This document shows positions 52,076 to 60,504 of a DNA stretch of 64,000 bases, in pieces. The stretch is from NCBI RefSeq assembly GCF_001020985.1, contig NZ_CP011542.1, positions 1,488,001 through 1,552,000 of the forward strand. The letters run 5' to 3'. The stretch's first letter is position 1. Each line of letters starts with the position of its first letter. Position numbers and translations under genes: made by a program. This stretch comes from Corynebacterium mustelae (lineage in GTDB: Bacteria > Actinomycetota > Actinomycetes > Mycobacteriales > Mycobacteriaceae). Below the pieces are notes generated by a model that saw nothing but the letters and a program-made list of their open reading frames with translations, was not told the origin of the DNA and made no database searches.

Positions 52076-53089
52076 TTATTCCCGTATCGGAAGCGGCGTG
52101 GCGAAGTAGTCTGCGCCGGTTAACGCCCCATCAGAAAAGGACAATACCCACACACTGGCTTTCTTCGCGGGAAATGAATCCATCGGCAAGGTACCAGTAG
52201 CTGACAGCCACGCGACTAGATCGGGGATTAATAGCCCTTGGGAAACCACAACACTGGTGCCACCAGAGTTAATAATGTCGCTAAACCATTGTTGGCACTG
52301 TACAAGCGAGGTAATCCATGCATCGTCGCCAGCCTCCGGGGCGATAGTAGGAGTTAGGTTGATGTGGTCTGCGATTGCAGCGGCGGTGTCAATACAGCGA
52401 ACCGGCGGGGCGGAAAACACCCGATCGGGGCGATACGTGGCCACCAGCGGGGCGAGGAAATGTGCCTGGCGTTTTCCCTTTTTGGTCAGAGGACGCAGGT
52501 GGTCGTCATCGGTCCAGATATTGCGGGAGTGGGCTTTTGCGTGCCGGACCAGTATGATGCGTGCGGTGGTTGGTGTCATACAGCGTTTCGCAGCTTTATC
52601 GAGTACCTGCTTATCGGCTGGATAAGTGAGCAATTCCCGTGCCGTATCAAGCGGCAGCCACCGAATTTCATCGACTTCATCGTTGGGGTGAAATTCACCA
52701 CCGAGTACTTCGCTGACCCAGTAGTACACTACCTTGGTTCTGTTTCGTACCGGGTAGGTGACTCGACCTAATAGTTTTCCCAATTGGATGTGGTATCCGG
52801 TTTCCTCAGTGATCTCTCGAACCGCAGCCACTGGCAAGGATTCACCCGGATCGACTTTGCCTTTCGCCAATGACCAGTCGTCGTAAAACGGCCGATGAAT
52901 GCACGCAAACTCTATTTCATCCGCGTCATTGTGGCGCCACAGTACTGCACCAGCGGCAAACACCGGGTGGTGGATACCGACGGAAACGTCGGCTGGAATT
53001 TCCTGAAACCTTCCGCTTAGAAATTCGCCTGTTTGTGGTGTTGCTGGAAGTGATTGGGGGGTGGGTGGTTGTTTTGTTACATCAGTCAT
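52076..53089 (-). CDS. NUDIX hydrolase fused to histidine phosphatase (MutT1-type)
   Basis: This 337-residue two-domain protein of the mycobacterial MutT1 class begins MTDVTKQPPTPQSLPATPQT. The NUDIX box is GKVDPG followed by SLPVAAVREITEETGY near residue 75. The second domain starts near 176 with ARIILVRHAKAHSRN, the RHG phosphatase motif, and includes HFLAPLVATYRPDRVFSAPP. In mycobacteria it cleans 8-oxo-dGTP and Ap4A-like nucleotides. ATG 53089 is used; a TTG 13 codons upstream is possible. In related genomes this gene follows leuD directly, whereas here 17 kb intervene. Confidence 0.92.
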   Translation of the reverse strand: MTDVTKQPPTPQSLPATPQTGEFLSGRFQEIPADVSVGIHHPVFAAGAVLWRHNDADEIEFACIHRPFYDDWSLAKGKVDPGESLPVAAVREITEETGYHIQLGKLLGRVTYPVRNRTKVVYYWVSEVLGGEFHPNDEVDEIRWLPLDTARELLTYPADKQVLDKAAKRCMTPTTARIILVRHAKAHSRNIWTDDDHLRPLTKKGKRQAHFLAPLVATYRPDRVFSAPPVRCIDTAAAIADHINLTPTIAPEAGDDAWITSLVQCQQWFSDIINSGGTSVVVSQGLLIPDLVAWLSATGTLPMDSFPAKKASVWVLSFSDGALTGADYFATPLPIRE

Positions 53090-53294
53090 GGTGGTGTGAT
53101 TGTCCTCTTTTGCGAAAGTGCTTATCAAAAGATAACACTAGAGGTTCCTGCTAGAACACCGCATATTAAGATCATTTGCAGGTAACAAAGATGAATCTTA
53201 AAAACCGAGAAGTATCCTTAGGTAAGGTAAGACGGAATACTCGACGGTAACCCGGATACAAACAGTTACACACTTGATTGGTGCGGAGGAAAAC

Positions 53295-54293
53295 ATGGCA
53301 ACAGTAGCGGTAATGGGAGCTGGTTCATGGGGAACAACACTGGCCAAAGTATTTGCCGATGCCGGAAGTAACGTCGTCTTGTGGGCCCGGCGTGAAGAGG
53401 TAGCTGACTTAATTAACCGCAATCACCGCAACCCTGACTACCTCACTGATATCGCACTGCCTGCTAACCTCACTGCAACAGCCGACTATCAGCAAGCGCT
53501 TCAAGGCGCCGATATTGTGGTGCTTGCTGTGCCTAGCCAGACTTTAAGAAACAACCTCACCTTGTGGGCTACATCTATCCCACACACCGCAACGGTTGTC
53601 AGCCTAGCCAAAGGTATAGAAAAGGGTACTTATTTGCGGATGAGTGAGTTGATTGGAGAGGTAGCGGGAATTGAAAAAGATCGGATTGCGGTTTTGTCTG
53701 GCCCAAACCTTGCCCGCGAAATAGCCGAGCAACAACCAGCAGCCACCGTCATAGCCTGTCCCGATGAAAAACGCGCACAGTTGGTGCAGCAAGCTGTGGG
53801 TGCGCCATACTTTCGTCCCTATACCAATACCGATGTCGTAGGTTGTGAGATTGGTGGCGCATGCAAAAACGTCATCGCCTTGGCGTGTGGCATGGCCTCT
53901 GGTCGAGGGCTGGGGGAGAACACCTTGGCATCCGTTATCACTCGGGGGTTGGCGGAAATCACCCGACTCGGAGTCGCTATGGGCGCTGACCCCCGTACCT
54001 TTGCAGGACTCGCAGGCCTTGGGGATTTGGTGGCGACTTGTTCGTCGCCGTTGTCACGTAACCGGAGTTTCGGGCATAGGCTCGGCCAAGGCGGCACCCT
54101 TGACCAAGCCAGGCAAGCTACCCACGGACAGGTGGCGGAGGGGGTAACGTCTTCTGCCTCAATCTTTGAATTAGCTACTAGTCTCGGTGTTGAAATGCCC
54201 ATTACACAGGCGGTATATGGGGTGTGTCACAAGGGGCTTGCCGTTGACGACATGGTAGCTGCTTTGATGGGGCGGACGAAGAAATCGGAATAA
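53295..54293 (+). CDS. gpsA: glycerol-3-phosphate dehydrogenase [NAD(P)+]
   Basis: This enzyme makes sn-glycerol 3-phosphate for phospholipids. The 332 residues start [20 protein letters not shown], with GGAGGA 5 nt before the ATG. Seen: the Rossmann loop GAGSWGT, the catalytic lysine in [17 protein letters not shown] near residue 190, and [19 protein letters not shown] near 245. It is followed by ddl after 27 bp, the usual order in the genus. Confidence 0.97.
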   Translation: MATVAVMGAGSWGTTLAKVFADAGSNVVLWARREEVADLINRNHRNPDYLTDIALPANLTATADYQQALQGADIVVLAVPSQTLRNNLTLWATSIPHTATVVSLAKGIEKGTYLRMSELIGEVAGIEKDRIAVLSGPNLAREIAEQQPAATVIACPDEKRAQLVQQAVGAPYFRPYTNTDVVGCEIGGACKNVIALACGMASGRGLGENTLASVITRGLAEITRLGVAMGADPRTFAGLAGLGDLVATCSSPLSRNRSFGHRLGQGGTLDQARQATHGQVAEGVTSSASIFELATSLGVEMPITQAVYGVCHKGLAVDDMVAALMGRTKKSE

Positions 54294-54306
54294 CCACATT
54301 GGATAG

Positions 54307-54312
54307 TAAAGT
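54307..54312 (+). promoter_or_regulatory. -10 box TAAAGT, leaderless start of ddl
   Basis: It lies 8 nt before the ATG at 54321, within the 27-bp gap after gpsA. Confidence 0.5.
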
Positions 54313-54320
54313 AGATCGGC

Positions 54321-55424
54321 ATGAGCCTACTTTCTGATTCTTCTCAACCAACCAAAAACCGCATTAAAATAGCCGTAATCTACGGCGGTCGCAGCTCCGA
54401 ACACTCGGTATCTTGCGTATCTGCAGGTGCGATCATGGCGCACCTCGACCCTGAGGTTTACGAAGTTTTTCCCATCGGTATCACCCATGACGGAACCTGG
54501 ACGGTAGGCGAGTCAGACTTAGAAAAGCTCAAAACCAAAGACCGGGTCATGCCTGAGGTGGAATTAAAACAAGAAGTATTTCTATCGATCGAGCCCAAAA
54601 CCAAAGGCCAGTTCCGCTATATCGACGGCACCATCTATGCGGAAGTTGACGTGATTTTCCCTGTTCTGCACGGCCTTTACGGCGAAGACGGAACAATCCA
54701 AGGCATGCTTGAACTTTCAGGCATTCCCTATGTCGGATCCGGGGTACTTTCTTCAGCCTGTGGCATGGACAAGGAATATACGAAGAAACTATTGGCGGCT
54801 GAAGGGTTGCCGGTTGGAAAAGAAGTGATCTTGCGCGGTGAGGAGCAATTAACCCAAGCGGATAGGAACATGCTGGGTTTGCCAGTATTTGTTAAACCGG
54901 CCCGGGGTGGTTCTTCCATCGGAATTTCCCGAGTAACCAATTGGGAAGATTTCGATGCCGCAGTCACAGAAGCCCGCAGGTACGACACGAAGGTCATCGT
55001 CGAATCAGAAATCGTTGGCTCCGAAGTTGAATGTGGTGTTTTGGAACGTTCTGATGGAACGCTGGTTACCTCTGTTCCCGCCCAATTGGTTGATACCAAT
55101 TCCGGTGATGAAGGTTTTTACGGTTTTGACACTAAATACCTGGACGATGTTGTTACAGCCCTCATTCCGGCGCCTCTTGATGAAGCGACAACCACCCTTA
55201 TCCAATCGTTGGCATTGGAGGCATTCAAGGCGCTTAACTGTGTAAGTTTGGCCCGGGTGGATTTCTTCGTCACTGCGGCAGGCCCAGTCTTAAATGAAAT
55301 AAACACCATGCCTGGTTTTACTCCAATCTCGATGTACCCGCAGGTTTTTGCCGCAACCGGAATAAGTTACGAGGAGCTCCTAGATACCTTGATCCAGCGT
55401 GCACTAACGTTAGGCGAACACTAG
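54321..55424 (+). CDS. ddl: D-alanine--D-alanine ligase
   Basis: This 367-residue ATP-grasp enzyme supplies D-Ala-D-Ala for peptidoglycan. Seen: GGRSSEHSVSCVSAGAIMAH near residue 21, VFPVLHGLYGEDGTIQG near 113, YVGSGVLSSACGMDKEYTKK near 138, FVKPARGGSSIG near 192 and the metal-binding LNEINTMPGFTPISMYPQV near 328. The glutamate- and tyrosine-containing active-site loop is typical of the D-Ala-D-Ala form rather than D-Ala-D-Lac. A perfect hairpin follows 6 bp after the stop. Confidence 0.97.
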   Translation: MSLLSDSSQPTKNRIKIAVIYGGRSSEHSVSCVSAGAIMAHLDPEVYEVFPIGITHDGTWTVGESDLEKLKTKDRVMPEVELKQEVFLSIEPKTKGQFRYIDGTIYAEVDVIFPVLHGLYGEDGTIQGMLELSGIPYVGSGVLSSACGMDKEYTKKLLAAEGLPVGKEVILRGEEQLTQADRNMLGLPVFVKPARGGSSIGISRVTNWEDFDAAVTEARRYDTKVIVESEIVGSEVECGVLERSDGTLVTSVPAQLVDTNSGDEGFYGFDTKYLDDVVTALIPAPLDEATTTLIQSLALEAFKALNCVSLARVDFFVTAAGPVLNEINTMPGFTPISMYPQVFAATGISYEELLDTLIQRALTLGEH

Positions 55425-55430
55425 CGGGTA

Positions 55431-55460
55431 GCTTGTCGACGTCGGAAAACGTCGACAAGC
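55431..55460. terminator. 12-bp perfect hairpin made of an inverted CGTCGACAAGC pair
   Basis: GCTTGTCGACGT (55431-55442) and ACGTCGACAAGC (55449-55460) enclose the 6-nt loop CGGAAA. Both arms are copies of the 11-base word found across the window. It has no T-tract, so factor-dependent termination or mRNA 3'-end protection is as likely as intrinsic termination. Confidence 0.75.
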
Positions 55461-55585
55461 GCAGCGACAGGAGTGTGTGAGCCGTAGTACTGAAAGTATG
55501 CGAAATCCAGGTCGCTTACTTCCAACCCGGCATCCAGGCGTAAACCCATCAGGTACAGGCAGCGGTGAGCTGAACCCCAACCCGG

Positions 55586-56542
55586 CTATTGCTGACTTTC
55601 CCGGGTGTGTGTGACTATCACTTCACCCAAACTCACTAAAGCAGGATTGCCGATGGCTTGAGGCATGGAAACCGCGATGTTAATGTCTCGCCCCACCGGA
55701 TACCAGGTGGCAGCAGTGGTGCCATTGCCAAGTACCGTATCTTCAAACCATGCGAGTTCATTGACTTGGTGCAGGCGCGCGCCCGCCGCATAGTTTTCGG
55801 GAAAACCAACCCCACAGCGCAAAACGATGGGTTCATGATCGCGCGCCCGCCACGCTGCCATGTGATCGGGTAGTGAAATATCCGTCACGCGAGTATAACG
55901 GGTTTCAGTGCCAATCGACTCCGGAAGATCAGAAAAAAGATCAGCGCACTGTTGTGCAGCTGCCGGATCACTATCAAGTGACGAAAGCGGAATCGGATGC
56001 GGCGACGGTGAGGAGGTCGCTAATATCTCAATAGCTGGTGCCAAGTCGGCGGCTATATCAGCAGGAGAATACGATCCCAACCCCTGAGCATCGGTGGTGA
56101 CCGCGATAACCTTATTCCGATTAACCGCATACATCGTGCGCATCGACGAACCTGGGGTGGCGTCAACAACGGTGAGCCATGACGTGCCTGCGACGTCGTC
56201 AAGCGTAGATAACGCGGTGTACTGGAACGGCAACTGCACCCCACACCGCACCGTAACCTGCTCCACAGACGACGACTTCCAAGCCGCCGCCCCAGGAGGA
56301 ACCGGAGGCGCAATACCAACCCGACGATGGCCGACAACTGTATCTGGAAGCGCCGCTACAAACTGAGCGCATTCTTCGGATGCTGCCTCCGGTGTATCCA
56401 ACGTAGCCATCGCTACCGGCTGCAATGCCGCCTTATCGAAAACCACCTTGGCGCCAACTAATACACCAACCACCAATAACAGCCCGAGAATGAGGGCAAT
56501 AATGATGGGGGTTTTGTTAAACGAAGAATCCTCAGTGCTCAT
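55586..56542 (-). CDS. DUF3515 protein with duplicated domain
   Basis: This 318-residue protein has one N-terminal membrane helix (KTPIIIALILGLLLVVGVLV). Two DUF3515 copies follow: residues about 55-180 (CAQFVAALPDTVVGHRRVGI ... VTVRCGVQLPFQYTA ... TSWLTVVDA) and about 190-315 (CADLFSDLPESIGTETRYTR ... IVLRCGVGFPENYAA ... LAWFEDTVL). Each carries a conserved C...RCG cysteine pair. The usual family member has a single copy. Its place between ddl and thiL is conserved in the genus. The function is unknown, probably at the cell envelope. The start at 56542 may be leaderless. Confidence 0.85.
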   Translation of the reverse strand: MSTEDSSFNKTPIIIALILGLLLVVGVLVGAKVVFDKAALQPVAMATLDTPEAASEECAQFVAALPDTVVGHRRVGIAPPVPPGAAAWKSSSVEQVTVRCGVQLPFQYTALSTLDDVAGTSWLTVVDATPGSSMRTMYAVNRNKVIAVTTDAQGLGSYSPADIAADLAPAIEILATSSPSPHPIPLSSLDSDPAAAQQCADLFSDLPESIGTETRYTRVTDISLPDHMAAWRARDHEPIVLRCGVGFPENYAAGARLHQVNELAWFEDTVLGNGTTAATWYPVGRDINIAVSMPQAIGNPALVSLGEVIVTHTRESQQ

Positions 56543-56678
56543 AGAGTATGAGTGTAATCGGTAACCACTCCACAAACCGCAGCGAAAAGAAAACACTCCA
56601 TCGTCTGCTGGGAACTAAGTCGACCTATCAGTAATAATGAGGGATGGAAGAACCCATCTTAAGAAAGTAATCAAATTA

Positions 56679-57653
56679 GTGGTGCGCATCGTTAAAACCA
56701 AAAAACCCACCTGCGCGGAAGTCGGCGAGCAGGCCGTCATAGAAGCCATCATCAAGCAAGCGCCATGTACCCGAAACGGTGACGACGCCGCTGTACTAGA
56801 CTACCTAGCACCCAATTCCCGGCCGGTTATATCCACCGACATGTTAGTCGAAGGACGCCACTTCAGGCGCGATTGGTCCAGCCCAGCAGAGATCGGCAGG
56901 AAAGCGATAACCCAAAACTTCGCCGATGTGGAAGCAATGGGCGCCAGACCCGTCGCAGTCCTGCTTGCCCTTTCCATCCCCAGCTACACCCGACTCGATT
57001 TCGTCAGCGAACTAGCCCGCGGAATCGCAGAACGCATGGATGATTACGGTGGTGAACTCGTAGGCGGCGACGTCACCGACGGCGACAGCATCGTTATCTC
57101 CATCACCGGAATCGGCCAACTAGGTGGATCACTTCCGGCGCTTCGGCTCGATCACGCACGACCCGGCCAAGCAGTGGTTGCCACCGGCGACATTGGGGAA
57201 TCAGCAGCAGGCTACGCCTTATTAAATCGCTTCGGTCGCAGTGGCGTGCCAGCAAAATTCGACTCGCTCATCCAAGCCCACTGCGCGGCCACCGTTCCAC
57301 CAGGCCGCGGCTTCGTAGCGCGCTCAGCAGGAGTAACCGCAATGACCGACAATTCTGATGGACTCATTCACGACGTCCACACCATGGCAAAAAAATCCGG
57401 TGTCACAATCAACCTACACTCAACAGCCATTACACCTAACCCCTTGATTATTGAGGCTGCCGAATTACTCGACATCGACCCATGGCAATTTGTTTTGGCC
57501 GGTGGGGAGGACCACACACTCATCGGCACAACTTTTGGGCCAGCGCCCACCGGTTTTCGAGAAATTGGGACCGTAGTACGTCATAATTCAATGGGAGAAA
57601 CAACCGTCGACAATAAAACACCGCTGTACACCAGCGGTTGGGGAAGTTTTTAA
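56679..57653 (+). CDS. thiL: thiamine-monophosphate kinase
   Basis: This enzyme phosphorylates thiamine phosphate to the diphosphate. From GTG 56679 it has 324 residues. Seen: [10 protein letters not shown] near residue 31, [15 protein letters not shown] near 48, [20 protein letters not shown] near 70, [18 protein letters not shown] near 126 and [15 protein letters not shown] near 274. The start is debated: ATG 56637 gives 338 residues, but a TAATAAT -10 overlaps it, so GTG 56679 or 56682 is better supported. The stop TAA overlaps the ATG of ung. Confidence 0.93.
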   Translation: MVRIVKTKKPTCAEVGEQAVIEAIIKQAPCTRNGDDAAVLDYLAPNSRPVISTDMLVEGRHFRRDWSSPAEIGRKAITQNFADVEAMGARPVAVLLALSIPSYTRLDFVSELARGIAERMDDYGGELVGGDVTDGDSIVISITGIGQLGGSLPALRLDHARPGQAVVATGDIGESAAGYALLNRFGRSGVPAKFDSLIQAHCAATVPPGRGFVARSAGVTAMTDNSDGLIHDVHTMAKKSGVTINLHSTAITPNPLIIEAAELLDIDPWQFVLAGGEDHTLIGTTFGPAPTGFREIGTVVRHNSMGETTVDNKTPLYTSGWGSF

Positions 57654-58453
57654 TGAACACAAACGCATCTATTCCAACCAATAACGTTCCATTTGGCGAA
57701 ACCGATACCCACTTATCGCCACAGGAAGCAGCTAGCCTATCACCAGTGATGCTGCACGCCGCCGCTGGCAAATACTTCGAAACACTTGAAATCCATCCCA
57801 GCTGGCAGAAAATCCTCGAACCTGTTGCCGACGATATCAACAAGATAGGGGAGTTCCTCGCCGCTGAAGCCAGCGCCGGAATCGACGTATTCCCACCCGA
57901 AGCCGATCGGTGGCGCGCATTCCGCCAACCATTCGAAGAAGTCAAGGTTCTTATCGTCGGACAAGACCCCTACCCAACACCGGGACACGCCATGGGATTG
58001 TCATTTTCACTCAAACCAGACGTACGCCCCCTGGCCAAAAGCCTCATCAATATCTTCAAAGAATTAGAATCCGACCTAGGGGTGCCCCGCCCAAACAACG
58101 GTGACTTAAGCGGCTGGAGCAACCAAGGTGTCATGCTCTTAAACCGCGTCCTATCAGTACGCGGCGGCGCTAAACAAGCAGGCAGTCACCGCAATAAAGG
58201 CTGGGAAAAAATAACAGACACCGTGATTGACGGACTAGTATCACGCAACACACCACTAGTTGCCATCCTATGGGGCAAAGACGCCCAGAGCCTGGCACCA
58301 GCCCTGGCGGCCTCATCACGCGTGCGGATAATACAATCTCCACACCCCTCACCGCTTTCAGCAAGCCGGGGCTTCTTCGGCTCCAAACCATTTAGTAACA
58401 CCAACCAATACCTCACCGAAATGGGGGCCTCACCAGTTCAGTGGCAACTGTAA
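57653..58453 (+). CDS. ung: uracil-DNA glycosylase
   Basis: This 266-residue UDG family 1 enzyme removes uracil from DNA. It has an N-terminal extension of about 35 residues, then [13 protein letters not shown]. The active-site motif [17 protein letters not shown] is near residue 103, and the [17 protein letters not shown] loop near 230 contains the catalytic histidine. The start ATG shares its A with the thiL stop codon (TAATG), implying translational coupling. 11 bp after its stop the DAK-domain gene begins. Confidence 0.97.
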   Translation: MNTNASIPTNNVPFGETDTHLSPQEAASLSPVMLHAAAGKYFETLEIHPSWQKILEPVADDINKIGEFLAAEASAGIDVFPPEADRWRAFRQPFEEVKVLIVGQDPYPTPGHAMGLSFSLKPDVRPLAKSLINIFKELESDLGVPRPNNGDLSGWSNQGVMLLNRVLSVRGGAKQAGSHRNKGWEKITDTVIDGLVSRNTPLVAILWGKDAQSLAPALAASSRVRIIQSPHPSPLSASRGFFGSKPFSNTNQYLTEMGASPVQWQL

Positions 58454-58456
58454 AAT
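58451..58456 (+). promoter_or_regulatory. -10 box TAAAAT, leaderless start
   Basis: It overlaps the ung stop codon and lies 8 nt before ATG 58465. Confidence 0.5.
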
Positions 58457-58464
58457 AACTTTCT

Positions 58465-60501
58465 ATGGCAAACGTTGAGTATCTAGACGGCCCCGGACTA
58501 CACCGCTGGGCCAAACGGGCCGTATCCGAATTGGTTGCCCGCCGATCTGAGATCAATAAACTCAACGTTTTCCCCGTACCCGACGCCGACACTGGCTCCA
58601 ACATGGCCCACACCATGGAGACCGCACTGGCCGAAGTAGAAAAACTCGATGACACATCGCTTGCCGACGTCACCGCAGTCGCCTCCGCGCTAGCCGTTGG
58701 CTCAGTCAAAGGCGCACGCGGCAACTCCGGGGTAGTACTCAGCCAAGTCCTACGCGGACTAGCACAAGCCGTCACCCACGGACGCATCGACGGGGCCTGC
58801 GTGATCAAAGCATTAGACACCGCCAATTCATTCGTTCGCAAGGCCATAACCGAGCCAGTTGAAGGAACCGTCATCACCGTACTGCGTGCCGCCGCCATCG
58901 CAGCACAACAATCCACCAGCCCACGGCTAAGCGACGTCGTAACCCAAGCAACCGCCGCCGCACAAACCGCACTTGCCAAAACCCCCTCCCAACTACCTGC
59001 CCTGCGCGAAGCAGGTGTAGTCGACGCTGGAGGAAAAGGGCTCGTCGTACTACTGGAATCACTACGAGCGGAACTAACCACCACCCACACCCCACACACC
59101 GAAACCACAACCGCCCGAAAAAACCATCCCACCGCAACCAAACCACCAACACCAGAACCCACCCACACCCCACAATCAATAAACTCTCACCACCCAAGCA
59201 GCATTTACATGCTGGGCCAATTAACTAACGCCCGGATTGTCGGGGTAGTAGGGCACCACACACGCAGCACACCACGCCACCGCGAATTCGGTCAACCTGG
59301 AGAACTAGCAACATTACTGACCAACAACTCCAACAACACACCGCAGGTAGTCACAGTTGCACCCACCCACACGACTACAACACCACCTGCGACCAGAACA
59401 CCAGAAAAAACCACGACCACCGACGACAACCTGCCAACAAAATCCACCAACTCGCCCTACCACGACAACACCAACAAGGAACGAAAACCCCAGCCCGGCA
59501 ACCCAACAACCAAAAACCCCGCTACACACGTCCAAACCGCCAAACAGGCAGCACAACGCACCGAAGCAAAAGATTCAAAACCACAGCGCTCTCAAGAACA
59601 CCCTCAGCAAACCGCAGATTATCGCGCCGGGCAATACATGGAAGTGATGTTTTTCATTGAGAATGCCAATCTTGAGGAAATTCGTCATGCATTGAAAGAT
59701 TCCGGTGACAGTCTGATAATTGCACCGATTTCCGAAACCTCTGGCACGGTTCATATCCACACCACGAGCGCGGCGGCGATTGTCGAATTGGCGTATCAGC
59801 TTGGTAGAGTATCGAATTTGCATTTTGAGGTACTGCCAACCCCTAAACAGCAATCTGCCTCCTACGACGTTAAGCGGCATGTAATCGCGGTGGCACCAGC
59901 CGGTGCCCTTGCTGATCTCTACGAAGAAGCAGGTGCGATGGTGGTGGAGCGGGAAACCGATACCAGTGATATTGTCACCACCATTGCTGCAGCTGTCTGG
60001 GCCGCAGGCAGCGATGAGGTAATCCTGTTGCCTAACGGACTACTTAGTAAAACTGAGCTTATAAGCGTGGAAAAATCCAGCCACGCCTTCGACACATCGA
60101 TCACAATTTTGCGTACCGGATCCCTCCTTAAGGGTTTGGTTGCGCTTGCCGTCCATGATCCACACCAACCCCTGGCGGTCGATGCGTATGTAATGGGGGA
60201 AACGGTGGCGGATATTCAGACCGCTGTCATTGAAAAGGCACATGATGGACTTGTCGTGCGGATCGAAAGTGAAGTCCGCACGGTCACAGAAACCCTCACC
60301 AATGCGGCGGTTTCAGCGTCGAAAAGCTTAGTGGCAACCTGCGCCCGAAACAGTGCGGCGGCTGAACAAATTACGGTGCTTGTCGACGACACCGCTGCGG
60401 CAGATTTCAACGAGTCGGAATTGATCGCCGAACTCGGCATTGATGTCGTTTGTTACCGAGTCCAGGGGTTAGGTGTGCTTATTGAGATCGGGGTGGAATA
60501 A
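58465..60501 (+). CDS. DAK2-domain protein, FakA-like, with low-complexity insertion
   Basis: This 678-residue protein is related to the fatty-acid kinase subunit FakA. Residues about 8-200 form the DhaL (DAK2) ATP-binding domain: NKLNVFPVPDADTGSNMAHT near residue 32, KGARGNSGVVLSQVLRG near 93 and REAGVVDAGGKGLVVLLESL near 187. Residues about 206-385 are disordered and rich in T, P, N, Q and H (ETTTARKNHPTATKPPTPEP), interrupted by one short ordered piece (YMLGQLTNARIVGVVG). From 390 the FakA middle and DegV-like C-terminal regions follow (GQYMEVMFFIENANLEEIRH; GVLIEIGVE). Family members are usually nearer 550 residues. recG follows after 3 bp. Confidence 0.88.
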   Translation: MANVEYLDGPGLHRWAKRAVSELVARRSEINKLNVFPVPDADTGSNMAHTMETALAEVEKLDDTSLADVTAVASALAVGSVKGARGNSGVVLSQVLRGLAQAVTHGRIDGACVIKALDTANSFVRKAITEPVEGTVITVLRAAAIAAQQSTSPRLSDVVTQATAAAQTALAKTPSQLPALREAGVVDAGGKGLVVLLESLRAELTTTHTPHTETTTARKNHPTATKPPTPEPTHTPQSINSHHPSSIYMLGQLTNARIVGVVGHHTRSTPRHREFGQPGELATLLTNNSNNTPQVVTVAPTHTTTTPPATRTPEKTTTTDDNLPTKSTNSPYHDNTNKERKPQPGNPTTKNPATHVQTAKQAAQRTEAKDSKPQRSQEHPQQTADYRAGQYMEVMFFIENANLEEIRHALKDSGDSLIIAPISETSGTVHIHTTSAAAIVELAYQLGRVSNLHFEVLPTPKQQSASYDVKRHVIAVAPAGALADLYEEAGAMVVERETDTSDIVTTIAAAVWAAGSDEVILLPNGLLSKTELISVEKSSHAFDTSITILRTGSLLKGLVALAVHDPHQPLAVDAYVMGETVADIQTAVIEKAHDGLVVRIESEVRTVTETLTNAAVSASKSLVATCARNSAAAEQITVLVDDTAAADFNESELIAELGIDVVCYRVQGLGVLIEIGVE

Positions 60502-60504
60502 ATC

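Noticed and set aside
53217..53235. TTAGGTAAGGTAAGACGGA, resembling half of a DtxR iron box
   Set aside because: Only the left half fits the DtxR consensus; the right half has no symmetry, and neither neighbour is an iron gene.
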